A model generated the notes under the pieces. It was not told where the DNA came from, did no database searches, and saw only the letters and a list, made by a program, of their open reading frames with translations. A stretch of DNA of 64,000 nt from Caballeronia sp. NK8. Lineage in GTDB: Bacteria > Pseudomonadota > Gammaproteobacteria > Burkholderiales > Burkholderiaceae. Shown in pieces: positions 34,561-43,433 of this stretch (its first letter is position 1; the number at the start of each line of letters is the position of its first letter). The position numbers were made by a program, and so were the translations under genes. Location: NCBI RefSeq assembly GCF_018408855.1, contig NZ_AP024322.1, positions 2,914,001 to 2,978,000 on the forward strand. Direction: 5' to 3'.

Positions 34561-37023
34561 ATGAGAAGACAACCTATGGCACTGCGTCGCACGGCGACGG
34601 CACTGCTGGCGGCGGGACTTATCGTCGCGCAAGCCGCTCAGGCGCAAGTGACGTTGAATTTCGTCAACGCGGACATCGACCAGGTCGCGAAAGCGATCGG
34701 CGCCGCCACCGGCAAAACGATCATCGTCGATCCCCGCGTCAAGGGGCAGCTCAACCTCGTCTCGGAGAACTCGGTTCCCGAGGATCAGGCGCTGAAGACG
34801 CTCCAGTCGTCGCTGCGCATGCAGGGCTTCGCGCTGGTGCAGGATCACGGCGTGCTGAAGGTCGTGCCCGAAGCCGACGCCAAGCTCCAGGGCGTGCCGA
34901 CCTACGTCGGCAACGCGCCGGCCGCGCGCGGCGATCAGGTGATCACGCAGGTCTTTCAGTTGCATAACGAATCGGCGAACAATCTTCTGCCGGTGCTGCG
35001 CCCGCTGATCTCGCCGAACAACACGATCGCTGCCTATCCGGCGAACAACACGCTCGTCGTCACCGATTACGCGGACAACGTGCGCCGCATCGCGGGCATC
35101 ATCGCGGGCGTGGATACTGCCGCGGGCCGCTCGGTCGACATCGTCACGCTGAAGAACGCCAACGCGATCGACGTGGCCGAGCAGATGAACAAGCTGCTCG
35201 ATCCCGGCGCCATCGGCAGCACCGATGCGACGCTGAAGGTCACCGTCACGCCCGATGCGCGCACCAACTCGCTGATGTTCCGCGCATCCAGCAGCTCGCG
35301 CCTCGCCGCGGCGAAGCAACTGGCGCAGAAGCTCGACGCACCCACGACGCAGCCCGGCAACATGCACGTCGTGCCGCTGCGCAACGCCGACGCGACGCGC
35401 CTCGCCAAGACGCTGCGCGCCATGCTCGGCAAGGGCAACAACAGCTCGGACAACACCTCGGGTTCGAACTCGAATACGTTCGGCCAGAGCGGCGGCGGCC
35501 TCAGCAATTCGTCGACGTCCACCGGTCAGTCGGGCATGCCGCCGCTGCCTGGCGGTCTCGGCGGCAGTTCGGGCACCAGCAACAATCCGATGACGGGCGG
35601 CTCGGGCAATCGCGATTCGAGCTTTTCGTCGAACAAGGACAACGAGTCCGGCAACGACCAGGGCGGCGGCATGATCCAGGCCGATTCCGCGACCAACTCG
35701 CTGATCATCACCGCGGCCGATCCGGTCTACCGCAACCTGCGCTCCGTGATCGACCAGCTCGACGCGCGCCGCGCACAGGTCTACATCGAGGCGCTGATCG
35801 TGGAGCTTTCCGCGACGACCGGCGCGAACCTCGGCATCCAGTGGCAGGGGCTGTTGCTGTCGAACGGCGGCAATAACGCGGCGTACGGCAGCACGAGCTT
35901 CGGCAGCGGCAACACGAACATCGTCGATCTGACCTTGCAGGGCAACGCGATCGCGCAGAATCCGTCGGCGATCACCTCGACCAGCGGTCTGCTCGCGCAA
36001 GGCCTGAACATCGGTCTGCTGCACCGCTTCGGCAATCTGTTCGGGCTCGGCGGCCTGTTGCAGGCGCTGTCGACATCGGCGGATGCGAATATTCTCTCGA
36101 CGCCTAACCTGATCACGCTCGACAACGAGGAAGCGAAGATCGTGGTCGGCCAGAACGTGCCGGTCGTGACAGGTTCCTACGCGACGCCGACCGCCAACGC
36201 CGCGACCTCGGTCACCGCGTTCAACACGTTCGACCGCCGCGATGTCGGCGTGACGCTGCACGTGAAGCCGCAGATCACCGACGGCGGCGTGCTCAAGATG
36301 CAGATCTATCAGGAAGATTCGAGCGTCGATCAAACCACGAAGACCGATCCGGGCGGCGTGACGATCAACACGCGTTCGGTGCAGTCGACCATCCTCGCGG
36401 ACGACGGCGAAATCGTCGTGCTCGGCGGCTTGATGCAGGATCAGTACAACAACAACAACAGCAAGATTCCGCTGCTCGGCGACATCCCCTTCATCGGCAG
36501 CCTGTTCAGAAGCGAGAGCAAGACGCGCACGAAGACCAACCTGATGGTGTTCCTGCGCCCGGTGATCGTGCGCGATCAGGCCACGTCCACGCAGATCGCC
36601 AATACGCGCTACGACTACCTGCGTCAGCAGCAATATGGCTCGACGACGGACAACCGTCTCATCAAGGATCAGAATGTACCGGTGATGCCGCCGAAGCCGC
36701 TCGGTCCGAGCGAGGGCGGCGGCGCGCCCGCGCAGAATCTGCTGGACTGGAGCAACACGACGCGCGGCCCCGGCCCGAGCACGACGCTGCCGCAGAATCC
36801 GGACGCAGGCCAGGCGCCGCCGAACGGCGCGCCCTATCCGCCGCCCGCGAACGGCGCGCCCTATCCGCCGCCCGCGAACGGCGCGATCTATCCGGCGCCC
36901 GCGAACGGCGCGACCTATCCGGCGCCCGCGAACGGCGCGACGAACACCATGCCGTCCAACGGCGCGACCAACGCGCTGCCGGGCAACGCGGCGACGAACA
37001 GCCAACAAGGAGTGCGGCCGTGA
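34561..37023 (+). CDS. gspD: Type II secretion system secretin GspD
   Basis: 820-residue outer-membrane channel subunit, first gene of the operon. Signal peptide ends near AQA-QVTLNF; N0-N3 domains follow (VTLNFVNADIDQVAKAIG; VVPLRNADATRLAKTLRAML). A 90-residue Ser/Asn/Gly-rich insert (about 295-385) lies in N3. The secretin domain has ILSTPNLITLDNEEAKIVVGQNVPV and the end VFLRPVIVRD. The last 120 residues are Pro/Ala/Asn-rich and include four nine-residue NGAxYPxPA repeats. The ATG at 34561 gives MRRQPMALRR; a second ATG at 34576 (MALRR) is equally plausible. The stop overlaps the gspE GTG. Confidence 0.96.
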   Translation: MRRQPMALRRTATALLAAGLIVAQAAQAQVTLNFVNADIDQVAKAIGAATGKTIIVDPRVKGQLNLVSENSVPEDQALKTLQSSLRMQGFALVQDHGVLKVVPEADAKLQGVPTYVGNAPAARGDQVITQVFQLHNESANNLLPVLRPLISPNNTIAAYPANNTLVVTDYADNVRRIAGIIAGVDTAAGRSVDIVTLKNANAIDVAEQMNKLLDPGAIGSTDATLKVTVTPDARTNSLMFRASSSSRLAAAKQLAQKLDAPTTQPGNMHVVPLRNADATRLAKTLRAMLGKGNNSSDNTSGSNSNTFGQSGGGLSNSSTSTGQSGMPPLPGGLGGSSGTSNNPMTGGSGNRDSSFSSNKDNESGNDQGGGMIQADSATNSLIITAADPVYRNLRSVIDQLDARRAQVYIEALIVELSATTGANLGIQWQGLLLSNGGNNAAYGSTSFGSGNTNIVDLTLQGNAIAQNPSAITSTSGLLAQGLNIGLLHRFGNLFGLGGLLQALSTSADANILSTPNLITLDNEEAKIVVGQNVPVVTGSYATPTANAATSVTAFNTFDRRDVGVTLHVKPQITDGGVLKMQIYQEDSSVDQTTKTDPGGVTINTRSVQSTILADDGEIVVLGGLMQDQYNNNNSKIPLLGDIPFIGSLFRSESKTRTKTNLMVFLRPVIVRDQATSTQIANTRYDYLRQQQYGSTTDNRLIKDQNVPVMPPKPLGPSEGGGAPAQNLLDWSNTTRGPGPSTTLPQNPDAGQAPPNGAPYPPPANGAPYPPPANGAIYPAPANGATYPAPANGATNTMPSNGATNALPGNAATNSQQGVRP
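36823..36942 (+). repeat. 27-base tandem repeat in the gspD tail
   Basis: Four consecutive 27-base units (36823, 36850, 36877, 36904) encode NGAPYPPPA, NGAPYPPPA, NGAIYPAPA and NGATYPAPA, followed by a partial fifth unit. Units 1 and 2 are identical in protein; later units have diverged. In-frame repeats like this change copy number by slippage and give strain-to-strain length differences. Confidence 0.9.
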
Positions 37024-38507
37024 CCACGGTCAACGATGCAGCCGAGAGCGCGAACAGCGCGGCGTCGCCGCTGGCGGCCCGGCTCGTGCCCTACGGCTTC
37101 GCGCGCACTGGGCAGATCCTGCTCGCGCATCAGCACGCGGACGGCATCGAAGTGTGGATCAGCGAGCGCACCACCGACGCGGCGCTTGCCGAAGTCGCGC
37201 GCAATTTCGGCGCGCTGTCGATCGTGCGCAAGCCCGCCGACGAACTCGCCGCTGCGATCAACTCGGCGTACGCGCGCAACGACGGCAGCGCGGCGCAAGT
37301 GGTCGGCGAAGTGGAAGGTGAAGTCGATCTGTCGCGCCTGATGCAGGACATCCCGGAAGTCGAGGACCTGCTCGAATCCGAGGACGACGCGCCGATCATC
37401 CGCATGATCAATGCGCTGCTCACGCAGGCGGCGCGCGAACAGGCGTCGGATATTCATATCGAGCCGTTCGAGAACGCGTCGGTCGTGCGCTTTCGCGTCG
37501 ATGGCACGCTGCGCGATGTCGTGCGCCCGAAGAAGGCGCTGCACGGCGCGCTGATCTCGCGTATCAAGATCATGGCGCAGCTCGATATCGCCGAAAAGCG
37601 TTTGCCGCAGGACGGCCGCATCACGCTGCGCGTGGGCGGACGTCCGGTCGACGTGCGTGTGTCCACGCTGCCGACGGGCCACGGCGAGCGCGCGGTGCTG
37701 CGTCTGCTGGAAAAGGATGCGCAGCGCCTGAATCTCGAAAGGCTCGGCATGGCGCGCGACACGCTCGTCAACTTCGACAAGCTGATCGGCCGCCCGCACG
37801 GCATCGTGCTCGTGACCGGGCCGACCGGTTCCGGCAAGACGACCACGCTGTACGCGGCGATGTCGCGGCTGGAGACCACCACCACCAACATCATGACGGT
37901 GGAAGATCCGATCGAATACGATCTGTCGGGCATCGGCCAGACGCAGGTGAACGAGCGCATCGGCATGACCTTCGCGCGCGCGCTGCGTTCGATTCTTCGT
38001 CAGGATCCGGACATCATCATGATCGGTGAAATCCGCGATCTCGAAACCGCGCAGATCGCGGTGCAGGCTTCGCTCACGGGCCACCTGGTGCTCGCGACGC
38101 TGCACACGAACGATGCCGCGTCCGCCGTCACGCGTCTCACCGACATGGGCGTCGAACCGTATCTGCTGGCGTCGTCGCTGCTCGGCGTGCTGGCGCAGCG
38201 GCTCGTGCGGCAACTGTGCCCGGTGTGCAAGGAAGAGCGCACCGAAGACGACGGCACCAAGCGTTACCATCCGGTCGGCTGCGAGCGATGCGGCCAGTCG
38301 GGCTATGTCGGCCGTCGCGGCGTCTATGAACTGCTGCTGATCGACGACATCATTCGCCCGCTGATTCACCGCAACGCGGCGGACGCGGAGATTCTCGACG
38401 CGGGCCGCAAGCAGGGCATGCGTACGCTGCGCGACGACGGCGACCGCTGGCTCGCCGCGGGCGTGACGTCGCTGGAAGAAGTGCTGCGCGTGACGGGCGG
38501 GGAATAA
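37020..38507 (+). CDS. gspE: Type II secretion system ATPase GspE
   Basis: 495-residue cytoplasmic hexameric ATPase that powers pseudopilus assembly. N-terminal GspE domain, then Walker A GPTGSGKTTTLYAA (near 270), Asp box EDPIEYDLSGIGQ, Walker B DPDIIMIGEIRD, His box LTGHLVLATLHTNDA, and the zinc-binding CM domain CPVCKEE...CERCGQSG. Starts at GTG 37020, overlapping the gspD stop (GTGA). gspF begins three bases after its stop. Confidence 0.96.
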   Translation: MTTVNDAAESANSAASPLAARLVPYGFARTGQILLAHQHADGIEVWISERTTDAALAEVARNFGALSIVRKPADELAAAINSAYARNDGSAAQVVGEVEGEVDLSRLMQDIPEVEDLLESEDDAPIIRMINALLTQAAREQASDIHIEPFENASVVRFRVDGTLRDVVRPKKALHGALISRIKIMAQLDIAEKRLPQDGRITLRVGGRPVDVRVSTLPTGHGERAVLRLLEKDAQRLNLERLGMARDTLVNFDKLIGRPHGIVLVTGPTGSGKTTTLYAAMSRLETTTTNIMTVEDPIEYDLSGIGQTQVNERIGMTFARALRSILRQDPDIIMIGEIRDLETAQIAVQASLTGHLVLATLHTNDAASAVTRLTDMGVEPYLLASSLLGVLAQRLVRQLCPVCKEERTEDDGTKRYHPVGCERCGQSGYVGRRGVYELLLIDDIIRPLIHRNAADAEILDAGRKQGMRTLRDDGDRWLAAGVTSLEEVLRVTGGE

Positions 38508-38510
38508 CGT

Positions 38511-39728
38511 ATGCCGGCTTTTCGTTTCGAAGCGATCGATCACGCGGGCAAGACGCAAAAAGGCGTACTCGATGCCGACAGCGCGCGCGCCGCGCGCAGC
38601 CAGTTGCGCACGCAGGGGCTGACGCCGCTCATCGTCGAGGCGGCGGGCTCGCGCACGCGCGGCGAGCGTCAGCAACGGCTGTCGCTCGGGCGGCGTCTGT
38701 CGCAGCGCGAGCAGGCGATTCTCACGCGCCAGCTCGCGAGTCTCCTGATCGCGGGCCTGCCGCTCGGCGAAACGCTCGCGGTGCTGACCGAGCAGTCGGA
38801 GCGCGATTACATCCGCGAACTGATGGCCGCGATCCGCGCCGAAGTGCTCGGCGGCCATTCGTTCGCCAACGCGCTCGCGCAGCATCCGAAGGACTTTCCG
38901 GAAATCTATCGCGCGCTCGTCGCGGCGGGCGAGCACACCGGCAAGCTCGGACTCGTGCTGTCGCGGCTCGCCGACTACATCGAGCAGCGCAACGCGCTCA
39001 AGCAGAAGATCATTCTGGCGTTCACCTATCCGGGCATCGTCACGCTCATCGCGTTCGGCATTGTCACGTTCCTGTTGAGCTATGTCGTGCCGCAGGTCGT
39101 GAACGTGTTCGCGAGCACGAAGCAGCAGCTGCCTTTCCTCACCGTCATGATGATGGCGCTCTCCGCCTTCGTGCGGAGTTACTGGTGGACGATGCTGATC
39201 GGCGTCGTGATCTTCGCGTGGCTCGTGAAACGCATTCTCTCGCGGCCCGGGCCGCGCATGTCGTTCGACCGCTGGCTGCTCGGCGCGCCGCTCATCGGCA
39301 AGTTGGTGCGCGGCTATAACACGGTGCGCTTCGCCAGCACGCTCGCGATCCTCACCGCCGCCGGCGTGCCGATCCTGCGCGCGCTGCAGGCGGCCGGCGA
39401 AACGCTCAGCAACACGGCGATGCGCGAGAACGTCGACGACGCCATCATCCGGGTGCGTGAGGGCTCGTCGCTGTCGCGCGCGCTCGGCAACACAAAGACG
39501 TTTCCGCCCGTGCTGGTCCATCTGATCCGCTCGGGCGAAGCGACCGGCGATGTCACCACGATGCTCGACCGCGCCTCCGAAGGCGAAGCGCGCGAGCTCG
39601 AACGCCGCACGATGTTCCTGACGAGCCTGCTCGAACCGTTGCTGATTCTCGCGATGGGCGGCGTCGTACTGGTGATCGTGCTCGCGGTGATGTTGCCGAT
39701 CATCGAACTGAATAATCTGGTGCAGTGA
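38511..39728 (+). CDS. gspF: Type II secretion system inner-membrane platform protein GspF
   Basis: 405 residues with the standard GspF layout: N-terminal strand MPAFRFEAIDHAGKTQKGVLDADSARAAR region (residues 1-29), two homologous T2SSF helical domains (about 70-195 and 275-395) and three membrane helices (near 170, 220 and 375-400). Platform around which GspE drives pseudopilin polymerisation. The stop TGA shares one base with the next ATG. Confidence 0.96.
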   Translation: MPAFRFEAIDHAGKTQKGVLDADSARAARSQLRTQGLTPLIVEAAGSRTRGERQQRLSLGRRLSQREQAILTRQLASLLIAGLPLGETLAVLTEQSERDYIRELMAAIRAEVLGGHSFANALAQHPKDFPEIYRALVAAGEHTGKLGLVLSRLADYIEQRNALKQKIILAFTYPGIVTLIAFGIVTFLLSYVVPQVVNVFASTKQQLPFLTVMMMALSAFVRSYWWTMLIGVVIFAWLVKRILSRPGPRMSFDRWLLGAPLIGKLVRGYNTVRFASTLAILTAAGVPILRALQAAGETLSNTAMRENVDDAIIRVREGSSLSRALGNTKTFPPVLVHLIRSGEATGDVTTMLDRASEGEARELERRTMFLTSLLEPLLILAMGGVVLVIVLAVMLPIIELNNLVQ

Positions 39729-40141
39729 TGAACGCCCTTCAAACTCGTTTGCTCACGCTCGCCGCGCTCGCGCTCTTTTGCGTGACGTTGACGTACTGGG
39801 TCGTCACGCTGACCTCGCGGCAGACCGCGCCGCTGCCCGCCGCGGCGGCGACGCGCGCGCCGTCGGTCGAGCAGGCCGCGACCATCTTCGGCGGGCGGCT
39901 GGAGCGTCAGGCCAACTCGGACGTGCATCTGTTCGGCATTCTCGCGTTGCAGGGGGGAGCTGCGGCCATCGTGAGCTACGGCGGCGAGGCGGCGAAGGCC
40001 GTGTCGCTGGGCGGGCCGCTCACACAGGGCGTGAAGCTCTCGGAAGTGCGCGCGCGCTCGATCATCATCGATCGCAACGGCGTGAAGTCGGAGATCTTCC
40101 TGCCGCAGAATCCGCCCGGCCCGACGATCTGGGTGCGCTGA
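39728..40141 (+). CDS. gspC: Type II secretion system protein GspC, short form without PDZ domain
   Basis: 137 residues: one membrane helix (LLTLAALALFCVTLTYWVV, residues 7-25), a Pro/Ala linker and a homology region (VHLFGILALQGGAAAIVSYGGEAAKAVSLG) that contacts the secretin N0 domain. Typical GspC proteins are about 270 residues and end in a PDZ or coiled-coil domain; this one stops after IWVR. The ATG overlaps the gspF stop. Position between gspF and gspG is the usual place in Burkholderia. Links secretin to the inner-membrane platform. Confidence 0.88.
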   Translation: MNALQTRLLTLAALALFCVTLTYWVVTLTSRQTAPLPAAAATRAPSVEQAATIFGGRLERQANSDVHLFGILALQGGAAAIVSYGGEAAKAVSLGGPLTQGVKLSEVRARSIIIDRNGVKSEIFLPQNPPGPTIWVR

Positions 40142-40298
40142 GCGCGACGCGATGCCTCGCGTGAATCCGAATCACGCGACGAAAGCGGATCGATAGAATG
40201 TGCGGCGGCTTCGGCAGGACCGGAAGCCGCGCGATTTTTTCAATCATCACCGGGCATGAGGCCCGGAAACGATATTTTCAATTCAAGAGGTAGCAGTC

Positions 40299-40769
40299 AT
40301 GCAAATGTGGACACAACGCCGCATGCGAATTCAACAGGCTCAGGCGCAAGGGCGTCGCCAGCGCGGTTTCACGCTGATCGAAATCATGGTCGTGATCGCG
40401 ATTCTCGGCATTCTCGCCGCGCTGATCGTGCCGAAGATCATGAGCCGCCCGGACGAGGCGCGCCGCGTCGCTGCCAAGCAGGACATCGGCACCATCATGC
40501 AGGCGATGAAGCTCTATCGCCTCGATAACGGCCGTTATCCCACTCAGGAGCAAGGCTTGCGCGCGCTGATCGAAAAGCCGTCGACCGAGCCGGTGCCGAA
40601 CAACTGGAAGGACGGCGGCTATCTGGAGCGCCTGCCGAACGATCCGTGGGGCGGCCAGTATCAGTATCTGAATCCGGGCGTGCACGGCGAAGTCGACGTG
40701 TTCAGCTACGGCGCGGACAACAAGGCGGGCGGCGAAGGCAATGACGCCGACGTCGGGTCGTGGCAATAA
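40299..40769 (+). CDS. gspG: Major pseudopilin GspG
   Basis: 156 residues. Prepilin peptidase site RRQRG-FTLIEIMVVIAIL after a 24-residue leader, longer than the usual six to ten. The mature part has the GspG signature YRLDNGRYPTQEQGL and YLERLPNDPWGGQYQYLNPG plus the calcium-site region near the C-terminus (GADNKAGGEGNDADVGSW). AAGAGG lies ten bases before the ATG. A 157-base gap before it suggests separate expression control for this most abundant subunit. Confidence 0.96.
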   Translation: MQMWTQRRMRIQQAQAQGRRQRGFTLIEIMVVIAILGILAALIVPKIMSRPDEARRVAAKQDIGTIMQAMKLYRLDNGRYPTQEQGLRALIEKPSTEPVPNNWKDGGYLERLPNDPWGGQYQYLNPGVHGEVDVFSYGADNKAGGEGNDADVGSWQ

Positions 40770-41262
40770 GCCGTCGGCGCAAGACATCGTGAACGGGCAT
40801 TCGCCGGCGCGTCGTCAGGCCGGCTTCACGCTGCTCGAAATGCTCGTCGTGCTGGTGATCGCGGGGCTGCTGGTGTCGCTCGCGTCGCTGCAACTGACGC
40901 GCAACCCGCGCACCGATCTCAACGAGGAAGCGCAGCGTCTCGCGCTGCTGTTCGAATCGGCGGGCGACGAAGCGCAGGTGCGCGCGCGGCCGATCGCGTG
41001 GCAGCCGCTCGACGGCGGCTTTCGCTTCGACATCCGCACGGAAGACGGCTGGCGCCCGCTGCGCGACGATCTGCTGCGCCCGCGCCGCTGGGAAGGCGGC
41101 GTGACCGGCGTGACGATCAATTTCCTCGATTCGGACAAGTCGGTGAACCGGCTCGTGTTCGGCACCGAAGCCATCGACGCGCCGATGGAAATCACGCTGA
41201 TTTCGCCGGCGGGCCGCGTGACGATCGTCGGCAGCGGCAGCGGCCGTTTTCAGGTGCGATGA
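40741..41262 (+). CDS. gspH: Minor pseudopilin GspH
   Basis: Up to 173 residues. Prepilin site RRQAG-FTLLEMLVVLVIAG; GspH-type body with FRFDIRTEDGWRP and the end SGSGRFQVR. The ATG at 40741 overlaps the end of gspG by 29 bases; a GTG at 40789, just after the gspG stop, would give a leader of more usual length and is a serious alternative. The stop overlaps the gspI start. Confidence 0.92.
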   Translation: MTPTSGRGNKPSAQDIVNGHSPARRQAGFTLLEMLVVLVIAGLLVSLASLQLTRNPRTDLNEEAQRLALLFESAGDEAQVRARPIAWQPLDGGFRFDIRTEDGWRPLRDDLLRPRRWEGGVTGVTINFLDSDKSVNRLVFGTEAIDAPMEITLISPAGRVTIVGSGSGRFQVR

Positions 41263-41651
41263 TGCGTAAGGCTCGTCGACATCAGCGCGGTTTCACGATG
41301 ATCGAAGTGCTCGTCGCGCTGGCGATCATCGCGGTGGCGCTGGCCGCGTCGGTGCGCGCGGTCGGCTCGCTCGCGACGGGCGAGGCGGACCTGCACCGGC
41401 GGCTGCTCGCGGGCTGGAGCGCGGACAACGAACTCGCGCAGCTAAGGCTTTCGCATCAGTTTCCGGCGATCGGCTCGCGCAGCTTCGACTGCTCGCAGGG
41501 CAATCTGAAACTCACCTGCACGCAGCGCGTGAGCCAGACGCCCAATCCGATTTTCCGGCGCGTCGAGATGTTCGTCGCGACGCCGGGCCGCTCCGGTTAT
41601 CTGGCGCAACTGGTCACGGTGGTGGCGAATGAAACGAACCGCTCACTCTGA
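41259..41651 (+). CDS. gspI: Minor pseudopilin GspI
   Basis: 130 residues. Prepilin site RHQRG-FTMIEVLVALAIIAVAL after MMRKARR; the body includes SADNELAQLRL, a GspI-typical helix. Together with GspJ and GspK it forms the pseudopilus tip. Start ATGATG at 41259-41264; the first overlaps the gspH stop. The end overlaps gspJ by 23 bases. Confidence 0.94.
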   Translation: MMRKARRHQRGFTMIEVLVALAIIAVALAASVRAVGSLATGEADLHRRLLAGWSADNELAQLRLSHQFPAIGSRSFDCSQGNLKLTCTQRVSQTPNPIFRRVEMFVATPGRSGYLAQLVTVVANETNRSL

Positions 41652-42288
41652 GCGCGGCTTCACGCTGCTCGAAATGCTGATCGCGATCGCGATTCTCGCG
41701 GTGCTCGCGGTGTTGTCGTGGCGCGGGCTCGATTCCGTGATCCGCGGCCGCGCGACCATCGAGAACGCGATGCAGGACGAACGCATCGTCGCGCAATTGT
41801 TCGACCAGATGCGCATCGACGCGCGTCAGGCCGCCACCGACGACGAAGCGGGCCAGCCCGCCGTGCAGATCGGCAACGGCTCGTTGCAGATCGTGCGTGG
41901 CGTGTTCGCGCCGGGCACGGCGCCGCGCCTGCAGGTGGTGCGCTACCGGCTCTCGAACAGCCGGATCGTGCGCTATGCGTCGCCGCCGCTCGAGAACGTC
42001 GGCGAAGTGCGGCGCGCGTTGTCGTCGGCCGATACGGCGGACGGCTGGAGTTCGATTCCCTTGATGGGCGGCGTGGCCTCGCTCGCGACGCGCGTCTACA
42101 TCCCGGAAAAAGGCTGGACGACGAGAATGACCGACGTGTTCTCGCAGATCAACCAGAACGACAACAACCTGAAAGTGCCGCAACTGGGCAACGCGCCGCT
42201 GGCGCGCGCGGTGTCGGGTGTTCAGGTCGCGGTCGGCGCGCGCACGCTGGCGACGCCGCTCACGCGCGTGTTTCTGGTCGGAGAATGA
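41629..42288 (+). CDS. gspJ: Minor pseudopilin GspJ
   Basis: 219 residues. Prepilin site HSERG-FTLLEMLIAIAILAVLAV; the body carries SWRGLDSVIRGR and RYRLSNSRIVRY of the GspJ family. The ATG at 41629 lies within the end of gspI; the stop overlaps gspK by four bases. Confidence 0.94.
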   Translation: MKRTAHSERGFTLLEMLIAIAILAVLAVLSWRGLDSVIRGRATIENAMQDERIVAQLFDQMRIDARQAATDDEAGQPAVQIGNGSLQIVRGVFAPGTAPRLQVVRYRLSNSRIVRYASPPLENVGEVRRALSSADTADGWSSIPLMGGVASLATRVYIPEKGWTTRMTDVFSQINQNDNNLKVPQLGNAPLARAVSGVQVAVGARTLATPLTRVFLVGE

Positions 42289-43397
42289 GCATGCGCGCGA
42301 TGAACCGGAAAAAGCAGCGCGGCGTTGCGATCATCAGCGCGCTCTTGGTCGTATCGCTGGCGGCGATTCTCGTGTCGGGCATGCTGTGGCGCCAGCAGGT
42401 GCAGATTCGTCGCATCGAGAATCAGCGGCTGCTCGCACAGGCGCAATGGATTTCACGCAGCGCGCTCGACTGGACGCGTCTCATCCTGCGCTCGGAAGCC
42501 GATACCTCGCCGACGGTCACGTACCTCGGCGGCGTGTGGGGCGTGCCGATCGCGAAAACGAAGCTGTCGGACTTTCTCGGGCAGATCGGCGAAGTGCGCG
42601 CGCAACAGGGCGCGTCCACGTATCTGTCCGGCTCGATCGAGGACGCGCAGGCGAAGTTCAATCTGCGCAACCTCGTTTCGACGCCGACGCCCGGCGTGCT
42701 GACGATCAACGTCGCGCAGATTCAGGCGTTCCAGCGGCTGCTCGCGATGCTCGGCATCAACGGCTCGCTCGCGAAAACCGTGGCGCTGCAGATGCGCGCG
42801 GGCCTTGCGCGCTCCGCGACGCGTTTCCAGACGCAGACCGGCAACAGCGCGACTTCGGCCACCGGCACGAGCACGGAAGCGACGATCGCGGCGCTCGCGC
42901 AAGGCGGCACGGGCGGCGGCAACTTCACCGACGATCCCGGCCTGAAGGACGCCGACAACAACGCGCCCGTCGCGCCCTTGCAGATGATCAGCGTCGATTC
43001 GCTGCTCGACGTGCCGGGCTTTTCGGCGGAAGCGGTCGCGAAGCTCAGGCCGTTCGTCACCGTGCTGCCGACGACGGCCGCCGTAAATATGAACACCGCG
43101 CCCGCCGAAGTGATCGCGGCCGTGGTGCCCGGCATGAATCTGTCGCAGGCGCAGGCGTTCGTCGCGCGCCGCGAGACGGTGTTTTTTCACGATATCGGCA
43201 ACGTGCAGCTCGCGCTGACCGGCGCGGGCGTCAAGACCGTGTCGACCGATCCGAGCGAAATGGACGTCACCACGAAGTATTTCGTGATCCACGGGCGCGT
43301 CGAGCACGAACGCGCGCAACTAGAACGCACGACGCTCGTGTATCGCGATCCGACGACGCATACGACGCGCATCGTCTACACACGCGACTCGCTGTGA
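42285..43397 (+). CDS. gspK: Minor pseudopilin GspK
   Basis: 370 residues, the largest pseudopilin. Leader MSMRAMNRKKQRG-VAIISALLVVSLAAI, with valine rather than phenylalanine at +1 and no glutamate at +5, as usual for GspK at the tip. The body has the helix-hairpin-helix-like LLDVPGFSAEAVAKLRPFVTVLP and VNMNTAPAEVIAAV. A Ser/Thr/Gly-rich insert lies around residues 185-215. Start ATG 42285-42287, overlapping the gspJ stop. Confidence 0.94.
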   Translation: MSMRAMNRKKQRGVAIISALLVVSLAAILVSGMLWRQQVQIRRIENQRLLAQAQWISRSALDWTRLILRSEADTSPTVTYLGGVWGVPIAKTKLSDFLGQIGEVRAQQGASTYLSGSIEDAQAKFNLRNLVSTPTPGVLTINVAQIQAFQRLLAMLGINGSLAKTVALQMRAGLARSATRFQTQTGNSATSATGTSTEATIAALAQGGTGGGNFTDDPGLKDADNNAPVAPLQMISVDSLLDVPGFSAEAVAKLRPFVTVLPTTAAVNMNTAPAEVIAAVVPGMNLSQAQAFVARRETVFFHDIGNVQLALTGAGVKTVSTDPSEMDVTTKYFVIHGRVEHERAQLERTTLVYRDPTTHTTRIVYTRDSL

Positions 43398-43433
43398 AGA
43401 CGCGCCGTTGTCATTGATGAGAGGAAGTGGCCT

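Noticed and set aside
34531-37008. Long open frame of more than 800 codons antisense to gspD
   Set aside because: Arginine-rich, low-complexity shadow produced by the GC-rich codon usage of gspD; no protein motif is present.
36915-39521. 868-codon antisense frame across gspE and gspF
   Set aside because: Same cause: a high-GC shadow frame with Arg/His-rich composition and no recognisable domain.
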